Assembly: GCA_025506515.1 (NCBI GenBank)
Contig: CM046456.1
Location: forward strand, 68,153,159 to 68,217,158
Source of the DNA: Flaveria trinervia
Taxonomy: Eukaryota; Streptophyta; Magnoliopsida; Asterales; Asteraceae
Length of the DNA stretch: 64,000 bases
Direction of reading: 5' to 3'
In this document: positions 11,887 through 21,540 of the stretch, in pieces
How the letters are laid out: each line of letters starts with the position of its first letter
Position numbering within the stretch: the first letter of the stretch is position 1
Made by a program: the position numbers and the translations under genes
The notes under the pieces: model-generated
What the model was told of the DNA's origin: nothing
Databases searched by the model: none
The model's input: the letters and a program-made list of their open reading frames with translations, nothing else

Positions 11887-12425
11887 CTTATAAAATCTTT
11901 CAAATTGTATTATTTGACTATTTAAAGGAATTCAAACAGGTCATTTAATACTTTTTAAATTTGAGAGAACTTATAGTGAGACGAGCGCAAAACTACAGTA
12001 CACCACCATCAATCATCATCATCATCACAAACATTCAAAGATTTTGTTGTGTTTCATCTTTAAACATTCTTGTCATCGATTCAGAACCACAGTCGTTTCG
12101 AAGATAAGGTATAACTTCAACAGATTTTGAAACCAAAACCTAAGTCTCGAACTGTTACCCTAAATCGAACAATGAACCAAAAAATTATTGAAGAACACCA
12201 AAATCAAACTCATTAATATGATGTAATACACATTTTTGATGTAAATAAACATGTTAATTGATAGGAATTCAACTGATAATGAAAACCATGATAACCATGT
12301 TTACTGAGAAAAACAGAGCAATGTGAAAAAGAAAATTGTGAAACAAATCAAAGTCACATTAACAAATCAAAGCAAAGTTAAAGTCAAAATTGTTAACTAA
12401 CACACATGTCTCTTGTGCAGATTAC
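11887..12425 (+). promoter_or_regulatory. Internal promoter and intron-bearing leader of the accessory ORF
   Basis: Two TATA-like sites follow the motif array: TTATAAAATC (about 11888-11897) and CTATTTAAAG (about 11919-11928). The leader has a good splice donor (AAG|GTATAA, GT at 12109) and an acceptor (CTCTTGTGCAG ending at 12420) with a perfect plant branch-point string, TTAACTAAC, about 25 bases earlier. This would be a 312-bp intron, and the ATG at 12426 lies five bases into the next exon. Alternatively only the acceptor is used and the ORF is spliced from the full-length element RNA. Confidence 0.55.
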
Positions 12426-12793
12426 ATGGCAAACCTTACATGGAGCAAGCTCCATAACGTTAGCGGTTATCTAAACCCTGATGTGCCTGAAACCGAAGGT
12501 GTCAGAGATATGATAAGATTCTTATCTACCACAAGGGTAGCATATGCCATGATAGTAAGACCAACAATCTACGAGAATCCCATCAGGTCACTCTGGGAAT
12601 CAGCTGAAGTGGTTGAATAGGATGGAGTGAAAACTCTAACTGGCAAGATCACCGAACTCACTCTAAGGATCACAGAAGAATCAATTAGAAGATGTCTGCA
12701 ATTCAATGATAATGCAGATGATCCTCTTGAATTGGATGATGAGGAGATAACCACATTTTTCTCTGAAATTGGTTATGAAGGGAGCTATGAAGC
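12426..12793 (+). pseudogene. Accessory ORF of plus-strand copia element, 5' part
   Basis: The frame from ATG 12426 reads MANLTWSKLHNVSGYL and then the shared motif VRPTIYENPIRSLW. A TAG at 12618 interrupts it, after which the frame continues to 12793, where the minus-strand element C is inserted (TSD GAAGC). The reading frame resumes without shift at 25372. The corresponding ORF of C has INPTIYAESLNQFW at the same place, so this is a conserved protein family carried by copia elements downstream of pol. Its function is unknown. No signal peptide or membrane segment is seen here, which argues against a retroviral-type envelope. Confidence 0.7.
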
Positions 12794-13581
12794 TGTTAGG
12801 ATCTCAGCATCTAGTTTGATCAATTAGATTGGATTGCAGCGGAATGAGCCCACGAATTAACAAATTTAAACAAGAACACACGAAATTTATCAATGAAACA
12901 GTGTTTGATATAGAGAGAGAATTTCTGCCAAAAGGAATATATTCATTCAATACACGCTTCGGCTGGCTTTCGCACATCGTTACAATTAGGTCATCTTTCC
13001 TTTTATAAGGGAAGCTGACGTCAGCTGATGTCACTTGACAGTGACATCTAACTGTTATTTAACTACTGAAAGTTAACACAACTACTGAAAATGTCAAACA
13101 GCTGACATCTTCTTACAAAAATACCAAGTTTTAATTATCACTACAACTACTGAAAAGAAACTACTGAAACAACGACTGAAGAACATGCTCTTCAGTCGTT
13201 TTACAAGTATTGAAATAGAAAAGAAAACTACTGAAAGGAAACCATCACAACAACTGAAGAATGCTTCTTCAGCTGTTGTGACAAACTCTGAAGGCTTCAG
13301 TACTTGGACTTCTTGAACTTTAGTTGTTGTCATCAGCTGATGTCTTCAGCTGTTGATCTTCAGACTTTGGTCTTCAGCTGTTGAAGTCTTCAGAACTTTA
13401 GTCTTCAGCTGTTGATCTTCAGACTTTGGTCTTCAGCTATTGAAGTCTTCAGTACTTTAGTCTTCAGCTGTTGATCTTCAGACTTTGTCAAACAGCTGAT
13501 CAAGTCTTCAGCAGTTGTTATGATGTCTTGTGGGACTTAAAGGTTTTTCTGATCTGGCTCATTGGTTCTTTTGGTCCAACA
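12794..13581 (-). repeat. 3' LTR of element C
   Basis: On the plus strand it runs TGTTAGGATCTC to GGTCCAACA. The U3 part (about 13030-13560) is filled with CTTCAGCTGTTG, CAACTACTGAAA and CGACTGAAGAA...TTCTTCAGTCG repeats, many as inverted pairs. A TATA box (minus-strand CCTTATAAAA, 13001-13010) follows the array on the minus strand. It is followed by the polypurine tract at 13582-13594 (minus-strand TTCAAGGGGAGTT). Confidence 0.9.
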
Positions 13582-13594
13582 AACTCCCCTTGAA
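13582..13594 (-). other. Polypurine tract of element C
   Basis: The plus strand reads AACTCCCCTTGAA, i.e. TTCAAGGGGAGTT on the minus strand, immediately upstream of the 3' LTR. It primes plus-strand DNA synthesis. Confidence 0.85.
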
Positions 13595-13800
13595 CCAATG
13601 CAGCCAAAACCTTTAAGCTTATTGAAGATGTCCCACTTATTATGGCAGAAAGATTGGTCTTTTTGTCTTCTAGATCAGCTCAGAAGTGACCCTTGTAAGC
13701 ATAGGCCTGGGAAGAAGTCTCAATGATCTGTTTGGCAAAGGATGGATGGGAACTCTGTCTTGGGGAACTGGACATAGAGTTGTTACCCCATCCATGAGAT

Positions 13801-16131
13801 CTACTTCCCAACTATGAGTCTGTAAGACTCTCTTGTATAAGCCTCAAGGAAGGTTACTTGTTCCTCCATGGTAAGCTCTTCTGCTTCTCCTTCAAAGAGT
13901 GACTCTGGCCCATAGTACTCAGAGAGGTATTTGACCTGCTTCCCATTTTTTAGCTCCACAGTTGTTATGACTCTATATGCGAATTCATCTGGGTGAATAC
14001 CCTCTAAGAACAACTGGAGCTCATTCTTTCTAACTTCCTCAAGCCTCCTATACACTAACCCCTTTTCACCACTTTATTCTCTAACATCTTTTGTGGGGTC
14101 AGTTTAGCTTTATAGGCTTTCTTGAAGTCATCTAGGATCTCCCAAGGTGATACTACAAAGGCCAGTGAGATCACTTCATCTACAATCTTCTTTACTTGGC
14201 CAATGTATCTCTGTGGAATATTTTTCTTTTGAATCCTATGAGACACCCTAGGATCAGGCCAAATCCTCACTCTCTCTTTTTGATATTGAAAGGTATGTCT
14301 GAGAGTGTATAATCTCTGAGCATGTTTCTTCATATTGATGATTGAAGATGAGGCAGCGTATGCTTTGTCGACTCTTCTCAACAATTCCTCATCATGTTGT
14401 TTGTGAAGCTCTTCTTCTTCTAACTTCACTTTCACAATTTGCCTTTGAGATTCAGGAGTAATTGTTGGAGGGTGACTTATGGCCTTAGGCAACTGTATAA
14501 CAGCTGAGATTGGCAGCCTGTCTTCATCTTCATCATTATCTTCTTCTTCCTCTTCTAGCCTCAGTACCCTTCTCTTCCTCTTCTGGGGTACATCATCGGC
14601 TATTGGTTTTGTGGGTAAGGGAATTGGTTTAGTGGGTTGTGGTTGTGGTGGTTTTGGTGTGAGAATTTTTACAGGCTGTCTTAGCATTTTGGATGTAAGT
14701 GAGGCTTTAGATTGTTTGACCAGTTCAGTCCTGCTCCCAGCACCAGCTTCATTCAAGGCTTCAATGACCAGCCCTTTGGTATATACATCAGACGAACAGA
14801 TCTTGGTGGTTATTACCAAGATGCTGTCCCTGGACCATGACTTGATTTCAATCAATGATCTTCCAAGATACTTAGCTATGAACCTGATCATGATTTCCAG
14901 CCTTTCCCTTTCCAACACACTGTAACTTACCCATCTTGCTTGGATTTCTTCAATCTCCAATCTTCTAATTTCTGAGTCAAGTTTTTCACTGTCATGACCT
15001 TGCCTAAACAGTTGATCAATGATGTTATCCATTGATCAGCTATGTTGGGCATCAGCCTCCTTCACCATTTCCTCCAACTCCTTCTCCTTCTTTCCACTTT
15101 CCTTTTCTTGTATGTGACATGAAAGTCTTTAGTACTTTCAGTCACTTTCTCCATTTCAGCTTCCTTCTCCTTCTCATTCTCAGTCTCTACACCCAACTCC
15201 TTCTCATTTGCCACCTCTATCTCTTTTTCTTTCTCTTTCCCATCTTCAATCCTCTTTCGTTTTGCTTTCACTGACTGAATTTGGAGTTTTGCCACCTCTA
15301 TCTCTTTTTCTTTCTCTTTCCCATCTTCAATCCTCTTTCGTTTTGCTTTCACTGACTGAATTTGGAGGTGGTGGCTGTGGGTTCCAGCTGCGTGGGTTTT
15401 CGCAGCTTGGCAGCCTATTTGAGTGTCTGGTCTGAGTTATGCCTGGAGTATACCTCAGGCAATACAGCCATGGCAGGGACTCCAAGGCCAACAAGTCCCT
15501 CAGCTTTCAGCTGGTTCTCTATAATGGCCATTATGAACCGTGGATATAATATCCATCGGTTAGCAATAGGTTTTGAGGCCATATCCTTAAGTTCAAGAAA
15601 TATTATTTCAGAAAAATTAAGTTTCGTTGCTCAAGGATAGAGAAGAATACCTGCTGCACTTGGTTGACATTTGATCCTAAGAAGAAGTCTTAGGGGCTAA
15701 GCAGACATTCACCATATGAAAAAAAGGTGTTCCGCGTCATAGAAATGCTTCTTGAGGATGGTAGAAGCGCTGAGGTTACCCTGGTATCCATGGTGGGCAA
15801 AGGATAGATCAGTGGTGCCCTTTGAATATCCAGCGGGGAAGGTGGCATCATCCAGTTGTAGGGTTTGGCGAAGGATTGCCGGAGTGATGACCACCTTACG
15901 GGAGTTGACAAACGACTGGAGAGACTCAGTGTCATTCTCTCCAGTGGTAAGGGTGACGTTCGTCCAGAACTGATTTAGGGATTCGGCATAAATGGTAGGA
16001 TTGATAAGGAAGTCCGTTTTGTATGGAGAATGGACCATTAGATCAATGGTAGTATCAAACTTCGTCCAGAAAGGTGATTTGGTAAGGTAGGCAACACAGT
16101 TGTGTCGTGGTTTAAGCTGCATGGTCGCCAT
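13801..16131 (-). pseudogene. Accessory ORF of element C (downstream of pol)
   Basis: The start codon is at 16131, about 70 bp after a TATA box. The N-terminal 140 codons contain INPTIYAESLNQFW and ITPAILRQTLQLDD, aligning with VRPTIYENPIRSLW and ITEESIRRCLQFND of the plus-strand element. After a frameshift near 15710 the family motif RWILYPRFIMAIIENQL is read at about 15500-15560 (compare KFLMYPRFIQCLINESF in the other element). A stop, a Lys/Glu-rich tract encoded by a tandem repeat (15200-15360), and frames 15032-14055 and 14055-13801 follow. They include Pro/Lys stretches, an acidic run of about 15 residues with a basic KRKRR just before it, and a coiled coil. The basic cluster could be a nuclear localisation signal (inference). 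Frameshifts make this copy defective. Confidence 0.7.
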
Positions 16132-16194
16132 TAATGTGAGAGAAGGTTCGGAGTTTTTGAACGTTAGGTTTGAGATAATGAAGCTCTGTAGGAT

Positions 16195-16208
16195 TAGGTA
16201 TTTATAGG
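16195..16208 (-). promoter_or_regulatory. TATA box of the accessory ORF in element C
   Basis: Minus-strand CCCTATAAATACC, a strong TATA box, lies about 70 bp upstream of the accessory start codon at 16131 and far from either LTR. It implies an internal promoter that does not depend on LTR transcription. The motif array lies directly upstream. Confidence 0.65.
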
Positions 16209-16229
16209 GTATGGGTTATAAAACAACTG

Positions 16230-16804
16230 AAGGGTTTGGTGTTAATCATCAATAGTTTTAACGACTGATGACATGGTATTAATCTTCAGAGGTTGAAACA
16301 ACTAAAGTCTTGGTTTTAGGCATCAGCAGTTATAAAACTACTGAAAACCATGGTTTTGGCTTCAGATTTTGGAAACAACTGAGGACTTGGTGTTAGTCAT
16401 CAGTAGTTGTGAAACTACTGAAGACATGGTTTTGTCATCAGTTGTTGTAAACGACTGAAGACGTGGTGTTAGTCATCAGTAGTTGTGAAACTACTGAAGA
16501 CATTGGTTTTGCTTCAGTTGTTTAAGATGAAACAGCAGTTGTAAACGACTGAAGAGAAAATTCCCATCAGTAGTTTTCGTCAATTCTTACCTTTTCAGCT
16601 ATTTCATACTGTCCTCAACACTTACTCATCAGTCTTTTGGCTGTTTTCAGTTGTTTCATAGGACATCAGTACTTATCTGTTTTACTAACATCAATAGTTA
16701 TAACTACAACAGTAGTTGTAACAGAATCAGTACTTATTTGTGACATGTTTACTAATGATCATCAGTACTTGTTTACTGAGATCATCAGTAGTTGTCACTT
16801 ATTT
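16230..16804 (-). repeat. CAGTAGTT/AACTACTG dyad array upstream of the accessory ORF (C)
   Basis: In about 570 bp the strings CATCAGTAGTTGTGAAACTACTG, CAGTTGTTGTAAACGACTGAAG and variants recur more than ten times. They form dyads of CAGTAGTT or CAGTTGTT with AACTACTG or CGACTGAAG, spaced by 2-8 bp. The same words fill U3 of the element's LTRs (for example 13060-13270). No coding content. The layout matches the AATGCGG array of the plus-strand element and the CAGTCG array of element E. Confidence 0.85.
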
Positions 16805-18273
16805 TAGGTGCAGCATACCAAGCCTTAACACTAGGTTATGGAAAGTTAAACTATCCAAAGGCTTAGTAAAAATGTCTGCAAGCTCATCAGCACTAGGTAC
16901 AAACTTTGGATCAATCAGATCTTTTCAAAACAGTCCCTAATATATGTTTGGTCCTAGAATGCTGGACAGGATTCTTGACAATGCAAAGAGCTGAAGCACT
17001 ATCCATTAATAATGGAGTCTTAGTCTCTGTAATGCCATAATCCAAAAGTTGGTTCTGAAGCCAGAGTACCTGAGATGTACAACTTGCAGCAGCAATGTAC
17101 TCTGCTTCAGAAGTGGATGTAGCAACAGATGCTTGTTTCTTACTCTGCCAAGAAATCAAACAGTTGCCTAGGAATTGACATCCACCAGAAGTTGACTTTA
17201 TGGTTAACTTACACCCTGCATAGTCACTATCAGAAAAAGCAACTAATTGCAAGAGTGTCCAGTGGAATACCATAAACCTAGAGATTGTGTACCTTGCAGA
17301 TATCTAAAGATCCTCTTGACTGCAATCACATGAGACTCTTTAGGAGCAGCCTAAAATCTAGCACAAACACAAGTTGCAAACATGATATCTGGTCTAGAAG
17401 CTGTTAAGTACATCAAGGACCCAATCATACATCTGTAAAGTGTTTCATCAACAGCTTTACCTTTCTGATCTGCATCCAGTTGAGTGGTGTGGCACATGGG
17501 AGTAGAACAGGGCTTACAGTTTTGTAAATCAACTTATTCAAAAGATCTTTTGTATATTTAGACTGATGAATGAAAGTCCCATCAGCCTTTTGTTTGATTT
17601 GCAATCCTAAAAAGAACTGTAATTCTCCCATTGCACTCATTTCAAACTTCTTTTGCATTAAATTGATAAAATCATCACACAACTGGGGATCAGAGGATGC
17701 AAAAATAATATCATCAACATAAATTTGAACAAGTAGCTTATGCTGATCCACCTTCTTAATGAACAAAGTTTTATCTATGGAGCCTCTAGTGAAATTATTG
17801 TGAAGAAGAAAATTTGATAATGTCTCATACCAGGCTCTAGGAGCTTGTTTCAACCCATAAAGAGCCTTATTAAGCTTGTATACCCAATCTGGATGTTTAT
17901 TATCCTCAAAACCTGGTGGTTGACATACATAAACCTCTTCTTTTATTTTACCATATAAAAATGCACTTTTAACATCCATTTGAAAAACTTTAAGATTGTG
18001 GAATACAGCATAGGCTAAGAACAATCTAATTGCCTCCAATCTGGCTACAGGAGCAAAGGTTTCATCATAATCAATACCTTCTTCCTGTGTAAACCCCTGA
18101 ACAACCAGTCTGGCCTTGTTGTTAACAATAAGCCCATTTTCATCTGTTTATTCCTAAAACCCATTTAGTGCCTATTGCAGACTTACCTGGGGGTAGAGGA
18201 ACCAGTTCCCACACTTGCTGCTTGTTGAACTGAAGTAGCTCAAGCTGCATGGCTTCAACCCATCCATTGTCCC
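16805..18273 (-). pseudogene. Copia reverse transcriptase and RNase H (C/D)
   Basis: On the minus strand the RT spans 18273 to about 17280. It shows EAIRLFLAYAVFHNLKVFQM, DVKSAFLYGKI, YGLKQAPRAWYETLS and the catalytic VQIYVDDIIFAS. A frameshift lies near 18145, and another lies after 17425. RNase H follows in 17273-16911 with FSDSDYAGC and TSEAEYIAAASC, and ends in an out-of-frame ADELADIFTKPLDS tract at about 16820-16880. Domain order and motifs are normal for copia; several frameshifts make it inactive. Confidence 0.85.
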
Positions 18274-20100
18274 TTAAAGCATGTGATAGTTCTTTGGCTC
18301 TTGCTGACTAATGAAGAGAGCATAGAAGCAGAAATTAGACAATTGACTTCTTGTTGAAACTCCAGCATTGATATCACCAATGATTTGAGACATTGGGTGA
18401 TTCTTCAGCTCTTGATAAACAATGAGATCCGTGCAAGTGTTTGTAGGACCTTCAGCAGCAACTGATGGTGATGCAGACTCTTGAAAACAAGAATGAGATG
18501 GCAAATCAAAAGATGTAGAGGAATCAGAGATCTCATCAGCATTTGTTGTGGATGGAATTGCTGAAGCTATAGGAACATCAAGTTTAGTGGACTTAGGCAG
18601 TTGATCACTAAACTTGAATAGGTGAGTAATGATATTATCATCATCATCAATACCACCAGGTGGAGAACTGTTGACAGCAGCAACAGCTGAAGCCTGATAA
18701 GGAACATATTGCAGTATGTCCAAATCAAATAACTCCACAGGGTTTTGTGGAATCTTGTCCTTTGGAGATTCATTAAACTTCACATGCAGAGTCTTTTCAA
18801 CTATCTTTGTTCTGCAGTTGAAGACTCTATATGCCTTGCAAGTAGATGAATAACCAACAAAATACCCTGCATCCACCTTAGGATCAAATTTGTGGAGTTG
18901 ATCCTTCGTGTTGAGAATGAAACAAGGGCACCCAAAGGCTCTGAAAAATGAAATTAGAGGAGCCAAATGATGTAGAACTTCATATGGAGTCTTCATCAAC
19001 CTCTGATTTACTAAGGCTCTATTCTGCACATAGCAAGCTGTGTTAACAGCTTCAGCCCAAAAGGTCAATGGCAAACCAGAGTTAGCCAACATGGATCTTG
19101 CAGCTTCAATTAGGGTCCTGTTCTTTCTCTCTACTACTCCATTTTGTTCTGGAGTCCTTGGGATGCTAAACTGCCTCTTGATTCCCTTTGAGAGATAAAA
19201 CTCATCAAGTGTATGGTTTCTGAATTCTGTTCCATTATCACTTCTGATACACTTGACAGATAGGGAATACTGCTTCTCAACATACAACACAAAGTTTATA
19301 ATCGTCTGAGCACCTCATCCTTTGAATGCAAGAAGAAAGTCCATACAAATCTAGAGTAATCATCCACAATTACCAGACAGTATTTCTTCTTTTCCATACT
19401 CATTACTCTCACAGGACCAAAGATATCCATGTGTAATAATTGCAAGCAGGCAATGGACTTAGGTTCTTCAATAGGAGGGAATGAGACTTTGTGTTGTTTT
19501 CCTTTCAAACAAGCAGTGCAGTTGTCTTCACATCTGAACTCCTTCATAGGCAATCCCCTTACTAAACCATGATGTATCAGCTTATTCGAGTTTTTAAGAT
19601 TCACATGACCCAGCCTTCTATGCCATAGAATAGATTCTTGAGGAGAAGCCTTGGAAAATAGGCAAGGATGGCCTTTGAGATCTATTTTCTTGGAAAGATC
19701 TAAGGCATACACTCTTCCTGTCCTGTTGGCCCTTAGGAGAGTGTGATCATCCCACACCTTATCAATCAAACTCAGAACTTTGGATGACAGAATCCTACAG
19801 TTCTGACTGGTGAAAAGAGCAACATGGCCTTTATCACACATTTGACTGACACTCAAGAGATTGTACTTGAGATTCTCCACATGGTTAACATCATCAAACC
19901 TTATTTCCCCATTGGAGACAAATCCTTTGCCAATGATGTAACCCTTAGCGTCATTGCCAAAAGAAACAAACCCCTTCTTTCCTTGAGAGTAATCATGAAG
20001 AAGAGAGCCGTTCCCTGTCATATGCATAGATCCTCCACTGTCTACATACCAGATGCTACTGTGACATGCTGAAGAACCCTGCAATCATAAGAAATTAGTT
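18274..20100 (-). pseudogene. Copia protease and integrase (C/D)
   Basis: Protease: IWYVDSGGSMHMTG at about 20055-20015. The D-S-G triad is intact, but the Cys usual after it is Gly. The LLSVSQMCDKGH block follows. Integrase: LWHRRLGHVNLKNSNKL with CTACLKGKQHK, then HMDIFGP (first Asp). One frameshift occurs at about 19293, then RSDNGTEFRN (second Asp) and NGVVERKNRTLIEAARSML (Glu), so all catalytic residues are present. The C-terminal part is Ser/Pro-rich and runs to 18274. The start of this segment (20100-19859) is duplicated at 21540-21292. Confidence 0.85.
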
Positions 20101-20462
20101 AGTTTTTCAGACCCAAACTGTTAACAGACAGGTGATGAAGCATTCTTCGTTGCCATATGTTATACTCAGTCCTAACCAGCATCGGAGGCTTGGTTGAGGA
20201 ACCGGTACTGCGAGGGTCATTAGAAGGAGTAGTCATTCTCAGATTCGACCAAAATCAATTAAGTTTTAACAGATTTAGAACAGAACACAACAGACCAAAT
20301 TGAACCAAGAGAAAACAGAAAGCAATAAAACGAAAGTAGCAGAAATTCAATTTAACTATAACCAATTCTTGCAAATATGCCATTCAATCAAATGCAGATA
20401 TCGATTAGCAGTTTCAAAGATCAATTGTTAGATCGATCAATGATTAACCAGCTCTGATACCA
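20101..20462 (-). pseudogene. Leader, primer site and gag stub of nested element D
   Basis: The primer site (plus-strand GCTCTGATACCA, 20451-20462) sits 2 bp from the D LTR. The leader leads to a gag start at about 20235 that reads MTTPSNDPRSTGSSTKPPML, nearly identical to the gag start of C (24372). After about 40 codons the sequence jumps, at about 20113, to the bases just in front of protease. Most of gag and the linker (about 2.7 kb in C) is missing. The join shares a TTTGGG-like microhomology with C and has no GT donor, so deletion or a reverse-transcriptase jump fits better than a spliced copy. Confidence 0.75.
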
Positions 20463-20464
20463 AT

Positions 20465-21291
20465 TGTTAGGATCAGTGATCTATGTTTGATTGATTAGAG
20501 AGTATTGCAGCGGAAATCAAACAATGAATTAGACAATTCACAAGAATACAGTTGATATTCAAAGTAAGAACAAACGATTATAGAAAGAATTCTGCAAATC
20601 AAAGATTTCATTCAATACGCGCTTTCATGGTGGCAAAATGTCACACTTACAATCAGGTCAATCATCCCTTATATAGGAATGTCGTGGTGGAACATTCCTT
20701 AATAGGAGACGTGACGTCTGCTGATGTCACTTGATAGTGACATCTAACAGAATTATTCAAACTACTGAAAGTTAACACAACTCTGAAGATGTCAAAACAG
20801 CTGACATCTTCTTACAAAAATACTAAGTGTTAACTATCACTACAACTACTGAAAAGAAACTACTGAAACTACAACGACTGAAGAACATGCTCTTCAGTCG
20901 TTTTACAAATACTGAAACAAAAAGAAAATTACTGAAAGGAAACCATCACAACAACTGAAGAATGCTTCTTCAGCTGTTGTCATCAGCTGATGTCTTCAGT
21001 CTTTGTACTTCAGCTGTTGATCTTCAGTAGTTTGTTCTTCAGCTGTTGATCTTCAGACTTTGGTCTTCAGCTGTTGAAGTCTTCAGTACTTTAGTCTTCA
21101 GATGTTGAAGTCTTCAGTACTTTAGTCTTCAGCTGTTGATCTTCAGACTTTGGTCTTCAACTGTTGAAGTCTTCAGCTGTTGAAGTCTTCAGACTTTGTC
21201 AAACAGTTGATCAAGTCTTCAACAGTTGTTGTGATGTCTGTGGTACTTAGAGGTTTTTCTGATCAGGCTCCTTGGTTCTTTTGGTCCAACA
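20465..21291 (-). mobile_element. LTR D (5' LTR of a second, same-family copia)
   Basis: It runs TGTTAGGATCAGTG to TTGGTCCAACA on the plus strand, 827 bp. Its body is close to the C LTRs (shared CTGACGTC..., CAACTACTGAAG and TCTTCAGCTGTTGATC blocks), but its first 60 bases differ. It is followed on the minus strand by its own primer site and gag start, so it is a 5' LTR. No matching 3' LTR exists in the window. The five bases beside it (AGATT, 21292-21296) would be one half of a target duplication. Confidence 0.82.
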
Positions 21292-21540
21292 AGATTGTAC
21301 TTGAGATTCTCCACATGGTTAACATCATCAAACCTTATTTCCCCATTGGAGACAAATCCTTTGCCAATGATGTAACCCTTAGCGTATTGCCAAATAAAAC
21401 ACCCCTTCTTTCTTTCTTGAGAGTAATCATGAAGAAGAGAGCCATTCCCTGTCATATGCATAGATCCTCCACTGTCTACATACCAGATGCTACTGTGACA
21501 TGCTGAAGAACCCTGCAATCATAAGAAATTAGTTAGTTTT
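21292..21540 (-). pseudogene. Protease start of element C, cut by LTR D
   Basis: This segment nearly duplicates 19859-20100, with IWYVDSGGSMHMTG again visible, but has two indels. It stops abruptly at the LTR D junction in the middle of the VNHVENLKYNL block. It shows where D landed in C. Confidence 0.85.
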
